A program made the translations under genes and the position numbers. A stretch of 64,000 nucleotides of DNA from Pseudeuparius sepicola. Taxonomy: Eukaryota; Arthropoda; Insecta; Coleoptera; Anthribidae. Shown here one piece after another: positions 49,401 through 61,400 of the stretch (positions are counted from its first letter, which is position 1; the number at the start of each line of letters is the position of its first letter). The DNA is taken from contig OY987303.1 in the NCBI GenBank assembly GCA_963920635.1, forward strand, positions 58,366,278-58,430,277. The letters are read 5' to 3'. Below the pieces are notes generated by a model. That model was not told the DNA's origin and did no database searches. It saw only the letters and a list, made by a program, of their open reading frames with translations.

Positions 49401-52400
49401 TAAATATTTTGTCATAATTTAATAGTTTTTATTATACTTCTTTGAAAATATATAATTTTCATCTGTATTATAATAAAAGTACCGAATATATGGCTTTAAA
49501 ATTGAAATAGATTAGATTAGATTTACAATTTATTTATTTATAATTAACGTTGTGTTTGTCGACTACCTACCTTAAAAAAACTTAAAAGTGAAATATCGTT
49601 GACTGATATATTATTAAAGACTGCTCACGGCTGTCACGTCTGACACATTTTTGGCTCACCATGCGCTTTCCGGAGATGAAACACAATGCAGAATACATTG
49701 TTAGCCATCAGAGCCATCTGTTTTCCAGGACATAAAGCTATAGCCGTGAGAAGTCTTTATAAATAGGAAATACGTCAGTCAACGGAAATATGTTGCTCGT
49801 AGAATATGTATACAGGGTGAGTCATTAGTAATGGCACATAGTGCAACCGCATATATTTTGGGCCAAAATATTACGATTGAGGCTAATATGCCTTATAGAA
49901 ATGTTGTTTGTTTCAAAGATACAGGGCGTTAAAGTTCATTTTTAACCGACTTCAAAAAAGGAGGAGGTTATCTATTCGGTCGTATGTTTTTTTATGTTTG
50001 TTACCTCAGAACTCCGTCATTAATAAACCGATTTCGATGATTCTTTTTTTATTAGAAAAGGAGTACCTTAGAGGTGGCCCCATTTAAATTTGAAGAAAAA
50101 ATTCCACCCTTAAGGGTGGAAAAATAGGGGATGAAATTTCATATCGGACCGATTTCGATGATTCTCTTTTTATTAGAAAGGGATTACTTTAGGAGTGGCC
50201 CCATTTAAATTTGAAGAAAGAATTCCATCACTAAGGGTGGGCAAATAGGGGATGAAATTTCATATTGGACCGATTTCGATGATTCATTCTTTATTGGAAA
50301 AGGGGTATCTTAGGTGTGGTCCTATTCAAATTTAAAGAAAAAATTCCACCCCTAAGGGTAGATAAATAGGGGATGAAAGTTCATATTGGACCGATTTGGA
50401 TGATTCTTACTTTATTAGAAAGGGGTTACCTTAGGGGTGGTCACATTTAATTTTGAAGAGAAAAATTTCAATCCTAAGGGTGGACAAGTAGGGGATGGAA
50501 TTCAATATTGGACCGATTTCGATAATTTTTTATAATTTACTAAAAAATAAGAAATAAAAAGAATTTTACAAAAAATTGCCCATATGCACATTCCAACTAA
50601 AATTTTAGAAATATTTTTCTCTTTCTTAATTGAGTTACCTATCTTTTACAGTAAGTTATGATGTATGTAGGATATATTATGATGTATTCATATCTAAATA
50701 GATTTAAATTCCTTGCCTTGAATGTCACCAAATCCAAAGATAACTTAATTTAGAAAGAGAAAAATATTTCTTAAATTTTCATTGAAATGTGCATACTGGC
50801 AAATTTGTGAAGTCTGTGTTTTTTGTTAATTTTTTTTTGGGGTGTGCATACGGGCAAATTTTTGAAGTCCGTTTTAATTTTTTTGTTAAATTTTTTTTGT
50901 CACGCCAATTAGAGTTTTGTATGCTGTTTCAAGTGACTTTAGAAGTACTATACCCCTGTAATATGTTTCAATATACCCAAGTGAAATTGTGAAATGCCAA
51001 GACCGCGCTTTAGTCTCGCGACTGCCGCAAATGAAGGAGGTTCCGTGTGCCGCAGGCGCTCCAGCCGCCGCTCGCTGGACACGTCGGCCTACGGGGGCGG
51101 CGGCGGGGCGTGCGCGTCCGCCGCCTGGGGACGGCGGCTCTCCTCGGTGGCGGGGCGCGCGCCGCCGCCGGTCGGCTGGGCGCCGCCTAGGGCGACGCCG
51201 CTGCCCGGCCGCGTCGACGAGGAGGACGCCACCGACGACGACGACGACGACGACGGCGGCGCCTGCTCGTTCTACGGGGACGTCTACGGGTACACGTCGG
51301 GGTGAGGCGATGACATCTTCTGTTGCGCGCCGCCGCAGGTTTGATCGTCTCCCTCACCCGCGGTTGTTCTTTCGCAGGCAGCTGAGCGTGCCCCGCCGAC
51401 CGAGCAACATCACGTGCTCGTCGTCGGGCAGCTCGTACCTGGAGCGCCGCGATTCGGCCGTCGTGCTGTCCGCGGCGCCGACCGCAGCTTCGGCGGCGGC
51501 GCACAGATGCGGAAAGTCGTCAGGTAAGCACTTGTGGATCGGACGAGATCGGTTTCTACGTATACGGCTAGCGCAACCGTGTAGGAAACGGATGCGAGAC
51601 CTGCATCTCCGTTCCCTAAGGGGTTAGCGCGCACGCATGCCACAGTAGCCGACTCTAGGAAAGCCCCGAAGTTGAGAAAGTTGACAACATGGCTTGCGGG
51701 TCTGCGCGGCGTGGCCTGTCAGATGATTTCACAAGAAATTTACCAGAATTAATTTGTGTAGTGCGGGTAGTACTATCGTCGCCAGATTGCTACGACGCGA
51801 CGAGGTAGTGTGTCTCAAACAGACTGCCCGAAGTGCTAGCACTGTTAGCGACAGCTTTTTTATAAATTTGTTTTGTTGGTGCAATAGTTTATAAAAGTTC
51901 GAAGTGAAGAATCGTTCCTTTACATTTTCAAGCCTCAAGATGCCTAGAACCGTCCAGGGAAGCTAGAACTTTGTTATATGCCTGGCTGTAAGTCAAATCC
52001 TAATAATAACTTAAAGTAGCTAGGTTTTTCTTTACTTGACGGCAAGCGGTCAACTTGTATTCGTTTTGGGCTTTCCAAAGGGCGAAAATTTAAGAATAAA
52101 ATGATTAAGGGCCAATTGCATAGACAAGCATAAGTACCCTTTAAAATTAAAGGAGCTTTCTAACAATCTAACCATTGTTTAGTATTTTTGCAAAAGTTTA
52201 TTTACCTAATGTTAAAGTCAAAAGATAATTTAGTTGTATGTATTATGAAATTGACCTTAAACTGCCATTTCAATCAGAAGAGATTACTCTCCTTCTCCTT
52301 CACAAAATGCTGTTCTCTGTTCGCTTGTTGTTTGTATTTTTATGAAAGTTAATTCTAAATAAAAAATTGGAAAACACCGCGGTTTTTCTTGCGACAAATA

Positions 52401-55400
52401 ATGTAATATGACAGACTTCGTTTGTTCCAAGGTCGTAGGCTGTCGTCCCCGCCGGCGGCCGCTACATTCGTCGACTGGTACTATCCGATAGATATTCGAG
52501 TGACTCAACCCACGCCCGGTGGTTCCCCGAGCGGCAGCGACCGAGCCCTGCACGACAGAGGCTCGGCGACCGCCGGAGGCAGTTCTTGTTCGCTTGTTGT
52601 TTGTACTTTTATAAAAGTTAATTCTAAATAAAAAATTAGAAAACACCGCGGTTTTTCTTGCGACAAATAATGTAATATGACAGACTTCGTTTGTTCCAAG
52701 GTCGTAGGCTGTCGTCCCCGCCTGCGGCCGCTACATTCGTCGACTCGTACTATCCGATAGACATTCGACTGACTCAACCCACGCCCGGTGGTTCCCCGAG
52801 CGGCAGCGACCGAGCCCTGCACGACAGAGGCTCGGCGACCGCCGGAGGCAGTTCTTGTTCGCTTGTTGTTTGTATTTTTATGAAAGTTAATTCTAAATAA
52901 AAAAATTAGAAAACACCGCGGTTTTTCTTGCGACAAATAATGTAATATGACAGACTTCGTTTGTTCCAAGATCGTAGGCTGTCGTCCCCGCCGGCGGCCG
53001 CTACATTCGTCGACTGGTACTATCCGATAGACATTCGAGTGACTCAACCCACGCCCGGTGGTTCCCCGAGCGGCAGCGACCGAGCCCTGCACGACAGAGG
53101 CTCGGCGACCGCCGGAGGCAGTTCTTGTTCGCTTGTTGTTTGTATTTTTATGAAAGTTAATTCTAAATAAAAAAATTAGAAAACACCGCGGTTTTTCTTG
53201 CGACAAATAATGTAATATGACAGACTTCGTTTGTTCCAAGGTCGTAGGCTGTCGTCCCCGCCGGCGGCCGCTACATTCGTCGACTGGTACTATCCGATAG
53301 ACATTCGAGTGACTCAACCCACGCCCGGTGGTTCCCCGAGCGGCAGCGACCGAGCCCTGCACGACAGAGGCTCGGCGACCGCCGGAGGCAGTTCTTGTTC
53401 GCTTGTTGTTTGTATTTTTATGAAAGTTAATTCTAAATAAAAAAATTAGAAAACACCGCGGTTTTTCATGCGACAAATAATGTAATATGACAGACTTCGT
53501 TTGTTCCAAGGTCGTAGGCTGTCGTCCCCGCCGGCGGCCGCTACATTCGTCGACTGGTACTATCCGATAGACATTCGAGTGACTCAACCCACGCCCGGTG
53601 GTTCCCCGAGCGGCAGCGACCGAGCCCTGCACGACAGAGGCTCGGCGACCGCCGGAGGCAGTTCTTGTTCGCTTGTTGTTTGTATTTTTATGAAAGTTAA
53701 TTCTAAATAAAAAAATTAGAAAACACCGCGGTTTTTCTTGCGACAAATAATGTAATATGACAGACTTCGTTTGTTCCAAGGTCGTAGGCTGTCGTCCCCG
53801 CCGGCGGCCGCTACATTCGTCGACTGGTACTATCCGATAGACATTCGAGTGACTCAACCCACGCCCGGTGGTTCCCCGAGCGGCAGCGACCGAGCCCTGC
53901 ACGACAGAGGCTCGGCGACCGCCGGAGGCAGTTCTTGTTCGCTTGTTGTTTGTATTTTTATGAAAGTTAATTCTAAATAAAAAAATTAGAAAACACCGCG
54001 GTTTTTCTTGCGACAAATAATGTAATATGACAGACTTCGTTTGTTCCAAGGTCGTAGGCTGTCGTCCCCGCCGGCGGCCGCTACATTCGTCGACTGGTAC
54101 TATCCGATAGACATTCGAGTGACTCAACCCACGCCCGGTGGTTCCCCGAGCGGCAGCGACCGAGCCCTGCACGACAGAGGCTCGGCGACCGCCGGAGGCA
54201 GTTCTTGTTCGCTTGTTGTTTGTATTTTTATGAAAGTTAATTCTAAATAAAAAAATTAGAAAACACCGCGGTTTTTCTTGCGACAAATAATGTAATATGA
54301 CAGACTTCGTTTGTTCCAAGGTCGTAGGCTGTCGTCCCCGCCGGCGGCCGCTACATTCGTCGACTGGTACTATCCGATAGACATTCGAGTGACTCAACCC
54401 ACGCCCGGTGGTTCCCCGAGCGGCAGCGACCGAGCCCTGCACGACAGAGGCTCGGCGACCGCCGGAGGCAGTTCTTGTTCGCTTGTTGTTTGTATTTTTA
54501 TGAAAGTTAATTCTAAATAAAAAAATTAGAAAACACCGCGGTTTTTCTTGCGACAAATAATGTAATATGACAGACTTCGTTTGTTCCAAGGTCGTAGGCT
54601 GTCGTCCCCGCCGGCGGCCGCTACATTCGTCGACTGGTACTATCCGATAGACATTCGAGTGACTCAACCCACGCCCGGTGGTTCCCCGAGCGGCAGCGAC
54701 CGAGCCCTGCACGACAGAGGCTCCGCGATCGCCGGAGGCAGCCACCCCAGGCTGGCGCCACTGGCTTCCATCTCCAGCTGCAACAGTTCCCTTGGTGAGT
54801 GACGCTCCAAAACTACACAGGGTGGCTTATATAAGTGGCTCACTCAGAACAGAATACCTATCTCTGTATAAAAGTTGTGCACTTTTTTTGATTGTTGGTC
54901 ATGGTTTTCATAGGTGACCATGGACAGCATCTTTCATTCTAACAAAAGAAGACCGCTCGGAAGAGCTATCGATCGCACCCGCCACCGTTTTTTTCTATCA
55001 TAAAATAGCAGACATGTTATTTTGACTGAGCCACTTATATGATTTTGATGTTACATAAACTCCTGGACAAAATTAACGCACCACTCATATTTTTCTCGAT
55101 ATTTTTATAGTTTTTTCTCGATATTTTTAAGTAGGCCATGGACCTTGTTTGACAGTGACAGTTGTTATTTTAGCTAACTATGGTATCACATAACACATAA
55201 CTTTGTTTTGACAGTAAATTCGTATTAAACCTCGTTTGAGACTATAAAACTGTGTTTAAATTTTCTTAAAAAGTGCTGATTAAAGCAAAGTGCAATCTTC
55301 GATTGTGATTGTTTGCGAACATCAACTCTTCTGGATGAAGTATATTCAATGCGATATGTTGCTGGTTTGTTAGGAAGACATCATTCCGGCATCTGCCACA

Positions 55401-58400
55401 TGGTGAGATGACACAGTGAGACGGGCTCGTACCATCGAAGACTAGGGCAAGGGCGAAAACGTTGCACTAATCAAATTGAGGATCGTTTTATGAGAAAACG
55501 TGCTCTCAGAGACAGGGGAGCCACCAGCAATCTGCTAAAAATAAATAAATTAGCAGATGTTCGAAATATCGCTATATCGTCTCGACCGGTTAGAAGATGT
55601 TTACATGAAGCAGAATTAAGCAACAGAAGACCGGCCAAAAAACCATTGCTTACCAGAGAACACAAAGTTCAGAGATTGAATTTTGCAAGACTACATCAGA
55701 ATGGGATCCTCAATGATTGGAAACAAGTTCTGTTCTCCGATGAAACTAGAGTTAGCCTTAAACCTCCAGATGGACGTTAGCGAAGGCGAGGAGAAAGGTT
55801 TGTCAGCTGCAATATCTCTCCTAAAGTACCTTTTGGTGGTGGCTCTAAAATGTTTTTGGGGGGAATTTGCTTCGATGCTCATATGGAGTTGGTTAATATT
55901 GCTTAGACAACATTATTGTCGAACATGTAATGCCTTTTGCTCCTTTTGTTGGACCCAATTTTTTATTCATGCAGGACAACGCTCGTCCCCATGTGTCTAG
56001 ACAGGTTATTGGTAAATAATGTTAGTATCCCTTTATTACACTGGCCACCTAACAGTCCTGACGAGCATCTATGGGACTAGCTCAAACAAAAGATTTGAAA
56101 TCGTAGACCCGCTGTTGCTAATCACACTCATAGAGGTCGCTATTGAAGAATGGGAGAATATTCCGCAAGCTTTTGTTGAACATTTGATATCAAGCATGCC
56201 TCGACGCATAAATTCAGTGATAAGAAGTAGAGGAGGGCCTACACGGTATTAGTGTTGATCCAGATTCATTTATTCTGTTTTGCTGATTTCTTTTTTCTTT
56301 TTTTAATTTGGAGTTATGCTAGCTTATTTATGCACTTTCAGCAAAAACATATTTTTAATGAAACATTGACGAAAATTAAGGTAATGTTTGACAAATTTGT
56401 AGGTGTTCATTATACAGGGTGTTTCATTAAGGGTGAAGAGGTACCGTATCTCAGGAATTAACAGTCCTGGAGCTTTGGGAAAAAAATCTTCTTAAGTAAT
56501 GTGGGCACGAGAAATCGCTGGAAATTATTTTTAAGTTCGTAGGTCGGCCGCTAGGGGGCGTATTCGAAACAGTAAATTTGAAAAATGAGTTTTCTCAAAA
56601 AAATGACCAGTAAATGACCATCAAAAATAATTTTATTGTACTCTTCAGCAAATTATGAACAATTTTCGTTAAGAATTTTTTGCTCTATCTCTTCAAATAG
56701 AGGTGAAACTGGCGGATAAACCTTGACTTGAAAAAATGCCTGTAACTTCGGTCTGGCTTAACCGAATTGAAATTGAAGAGAGCTCTCCTTCTTCTATCCA
56801 ATGATTGTCCAGTAAGGTCATTTCGAATTTCGTGGTCACCGCTAGAGGATGCAATTTGAAAAATTTCTCTTTTATTACAATTTTCTCCGAAATTTTAAAT
56901 GCAATGACATATTTATTCTGTTATAATCGAAAAGTAGATTAGTTTACAACAAAATATACCCAAGGTTCAAATCGATATCTTCATTAGTTTCGGAGTTATC
57001 ACCAAAATAATAATTATTAAGAAAGAAGAATGTAAGTATTTTCTATCAAAGATTTCCGTGGATAAGCATGCCATGAAATAAATAAAAATCTACTTTAGCT
57101 TTTCGTAAATTGCTATTTTTCTAACTTTTTATTCCGTTAAACGTATTTCTAATTTACTCACCTTATCCGTCGTATCGATATGAAATTATCTAGTAAGCCA
57201 TGAAACAAAATCGTTTGGTTTCTAGGGAAGCAAAAAAGTAAACGTCACATGAATCAAGCTTTAATAAGTATTGTGTTGTGTCAAATCTTGGATTTTTGTA
57301 AATTTTGAGTTAAAATTGTGTGTTGCATTAATTATAAAATGCCTTACACGAATGACGAGGCTTACGATATACTTGCCGTATATTTTCAATATTTTGAACA
57401 TGCTCCACTTACGGAACATGAATACGCTGTCAGGTACCAAACGATTTTGTTTCATGGCTTACTAGATGATTTCCGAGATCATTTCATATCGATACGAGAT
57501 ACGACAGGTAAGTAAATTAGAAATACGTTTAACGGAATAAAAAGTGAGAAAAATAGCAATTTACGAAAAGCTAAAGTAGATTTTTATTTATTTCAGGGAA
57601 ATCTTTGATAGAAAATACTTACATTCTTCTTTCTTAATAATTATTCTTTTGGTGACAACTCCGAAACTAATGAAGATATCGATTTGAACCTTGGGTATTT
57701 TTTGTTGTAAATTAATCTACTTTTCGATTATAACAGAATAAATATGTCATTGCATTTAAAATTTCGGAGAAAATTGTAATAAAAGGGAAATTTTTCAAAT
57801 TGCGCCCTCCAGCGGTGACCAAGAAATTCGAAATGACCTTACTGGACAATCATTGGATAGAAGAAGGAGAGCTCTCTTCAACAAGCCCAAATTGGACCAA
57901 TTCGGTTAAGCCAAACCATACTTACAGGCATTTTTTCAAGTCAAGGTTTATCTGCCAGTTTCACCTCTATTTGAAGAGATAGAGCAAAAAATTCTTAACG
58001 AAAATTGTTCAGAATTTGCTGAAGAGTACAATAAAATTATTTTTGATGGTCATTTACTGGTCATTTTTTTGAGAAAACTCATTTTTCAAATTTACTGTTT
58101 CGAATACGCCCCCTAGCGAGTAGGTACAATAAAATTATTTTCCCTGTTCCCTCCCCCGTAAGTTCACTTTACATACTCGCTAACAGGCCCGAAAGCGAAA
58201 GTCAAATGTTCGAGGTGCCCTGTTATTTTGGTTGCTAGCTGCGAAAGTGGTTGTTAGGTACAAAAAGTATTGCTTAGCAACCCTTACGCAGCAAGGACCT
58301 TAAAACCATTAATAAAATATATGTAGCAACACGAATCTTGCGTCAATTTTAATAGGTTACACAACAATCGTTTTACGAACTGGTTTTAATCATAAAGAAC

Positions 58401-61400
58401 ACGAATTATACCAAAGAAAAATTAACAATTAAAATGTTTCTCTGGCGTCAAATAAGAGCCGCATAACAGAACAAATTTGACAAGCACCGATAAGGTGAGA
58501 GTACGCGATTAGTAATTCGTAGATCCAGGGTTCAAATCCCATACAAAGCTCAACATTTTTTATTTATTTTTTATTATCGCTGCATTCTGCCTCTTGTTAT
58601 ACTGGTTATCATTTTTAGTAATTGAACAAAGGTTATTTTGAAGATCATTATTACTCACAATCTACTCCATATGCATTTAGAGCTTTATTCAAAGTACCTA
58701 TAACTTGAAATTTTCGGTAGCAGGAAAAATGTAATACATTGCACGATGCGTAAGCTCTTTTTTGGCCTCGGAGGTACTTTTAATGACCGAGGCAACGCTC
58801 GCGTTGCCTCGGTCTTTAAACAACCTCCTCGGCCAAAAAAGTGCACTTACGCATCTGGCAATGTAAATAACTATTTGATGGTCATTTTTTTTGAGAAAAC
58901 TCATTTTTCAAATTTACTGTTTCGAATACGCCCCCTAGCGGCCGACCTACGAACTTAAAAATAATTTCCAGCGATTTCTCGTGCCCACATTACTCGAGAA
59001 GATTTTTTTCCCAAAGCTCCAGGACTATTAATTCCTGAGATACGGTACCTCTTCACCCTTAATGACACACCCTGTATATTTCAATGTAACTTAGTTTTAT
59101 TTTGTGTTTTTATTGTAACTATTTAGATTAATTAAAGTGGTGCGTTAATTTTGTCCAGGAGTTATTTTATCTACGTAATATTTAGGTACGGATTACCCGG
59201 AATGCGTCGACGGGGGTGCGGCGATGGCCGCCTCCACGTTCGGCGGCGGCGGCGCGGACACCAGCACCGACGACGAGGTCGACCCGTTCTCGACGGACAG
59301 CGGCAGCGACGGGGGCGTCGGGACGGCGGCGGCGTGCGCGTGCGCGGCGGCCGCGGGCCCGCGCGGACGCCTGGGGGCGTCGGGCGCGTCGGCGGCGTCG
59401 TCGCCACACGAGGACGTCGACGGTGCGAGCGAGGCGACGGCGCGGCTTCAAGCAGGTGAGACGAAATCTGTATAGGTACTTTGTATACGGCGTGGAACAG
59501 CCAAATGGAATAAAAGCAATATCTTCATGTCTTGGGACCAGAGCTGTCAAATATACTTTGGAAAAGTATCTAGTTACTAGATAAGTTACTTTTTGAAAAA
59601 GTATCTTAAGTTACTTTGGATATCTAGTTACTCTTTAAAAAAAGGAACTTAAATACGTATCTTAAGTTACTTTTTAAGATACCTACTTTTTAAGATACTT
59701 TTTTAGTTACTTTGTATGTTTGTTATATTGTATTGTTTATTGTTTGTATTGTATATTATGTTTATGTATTAGTTTCATAACAATTTATATATTAGGTTTA
59801 TGGTTTAGGTAAGGTAAAGGTAAGGCCTGCAAACACAAAGCATGACACACTTAAAAAAACAATAAATGATAGAAGAGGTGGGTACCTATATATTACTATA
59901 GTAGATATATCAGACTATTGTCACTATTGACTAGAGGTTTAAAATTTCCGGAAAAATTGATCGTCGGAAGAAAAACGTTTTTTTTCCAGGAAAATTTGGA
60001 AAAAAACGGAAAAAACAATTTTTTTAAATAATCCATAATAAAAAAGAAATAAAATAAATGTTTCTAAATGAAATAATTTATATAATATATAATAAAAAGT
60101 TAAAAAGAATTATTGTTTTTAGTTTTTTATTGTTGATCAATAGATGTTTTGTTTATTTAATTTGTTTTAAATAAAGCATTACTAGCATAAAATATGTTAT
60201 TTTTATACTCCTTGAGGTTTTTTCGAGCCAAATATGTAGGTGTACAAAAAATATAATTTGAGTGTTTCTTCAACTTTCTTTGTTTATTTTGTTTATTCGA
60301 ATTTTATCTGAAATTTTCCATTTTTCCCAATTTTTCCATTTTTTGGGCTTAGGAAAAAAACGGAAAAAAACCTTGATTTGTTCTAATTTTTCCTGTTTTT
60401 TCCGTGATGTTAAACCTCTACTATTGACTCATAAAATAAAACAAAATAAAATAAAAAACAAACAAAACAAAATAAAACTAATATTCTAGATAGGTATCTA
60501 GATAGGTTACTTTCCGGTATCTAAGATACTTTTTTAAGTTACAAGATACAGTTTCTTTTAAAAAGTATCTTTAAGATACTAGTTACTTTTTGCCAAGAAA
60601 TAAAGGAACTAAGTTACAGTAACTTGGATACTTTAAAACACGGATTCTTTAAAATAAGGGGACCCAGCATTTCACAGTCTATCACATAGGAAAAATGAAG
60701 CCTTGAGGGGAAGTTTGTTTTCTGTATACTCCAAGGAGACCACATAAGTGGGCTGGTACAAGGTTATGTTATATGTCAGTGTAAAACTGCCATCAGGTTT
60801 TATGTGATAGATAGTGCCATAGATTCTAAAGGAGGCAAAAAATGTCCCATCATAATTCACAATTTTTAAGGTTTCTAACTTTCAGATACTCAGATGTGAC
60901 GATTAAAGAATTTAAACTATTCGATAAATTTGTTTCATTTGACAGTTGCCATATTTTGTAATTGTAGACACAACATTGTCAAGTCTAATTCTTAGAAATC
61001 ATGGAAACCATTATTAATTTTTACTAACAATCAAAGTACCTCTTATATGTATTCATAGATTCTCCAATAAAATGACATACTTGGCATCACTGATACCATT
61101 AGAATGATGAAAGAATAGGCCTCACTTTGGAAACTATAATGCTGGGTCCCCTTATTTTAAAGTACCTTTAAAGAGTCCCTGCTTTAAAGTAACTAAAGTC
61201 TATCCAAGTTACAGCGGCAGTAGATATAAACAAAGTCACATGACCGCCTTGCGATCGATTACCAGGGTCGGACAAATATGAAATTCCAAGTGGCTTGTAA
61301 TTCTGAACTAATTCTTTTAGAAGTTCTAAAATTTGTGTTTCTACCTTTCGTGGATCTTTATAAACGTCCGTAAATTAAGTAGCAAAATAAATTTACAGAA

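Larger units (their letters stand above)
56413..59076. mobile_element. Foldback element, TACAGGGTGTTTCATTA ends, with HTH exon in loop
   Basis: The outer arms are long and similar. The right arm is broken at about 58130-58865 by a further insertion, and the arm sequence GAAAACTCATTTTTCAAATT appears on both sides of it. Confidence 0.8.
55058..59161 (+). mobile_element. Tc1-like transposon, interrupted by a foldback
   Basis: ACTCCTGGACAAAATTAACG at the left and its inverse at 59135-59161 are terminal repeats. The transposase remnant lies at 55490-56252. The foldback 56413-59076 is inserted behind it. Confidence 0.85.

Noticed and set aside
51187..51504. Arg-rich minus-strand frames over the GC-rich exons
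   Set aside because: Typical antisense or off-frame reading of GC-rich coding DNA, with no splice or family support.
52505..54745. 746-residue minus-strand open frame
   Set aside because: It is the antisense of the 270-bp array. It stays open only because the unit length is a multiple of three, and the plus strand carries the spliced coding frame.
58484..58555. Functional tRNA gene
   Set aside because: B-box and T-loop are present but the acceptor and anticodon stems do not pair convincingly.
59151..59584. Several overlapping Arg/Gly-rich frames on both strands
   Set aside because: Shadows of the exon 59186-59455; only one frame joins in phase to its neighbours.
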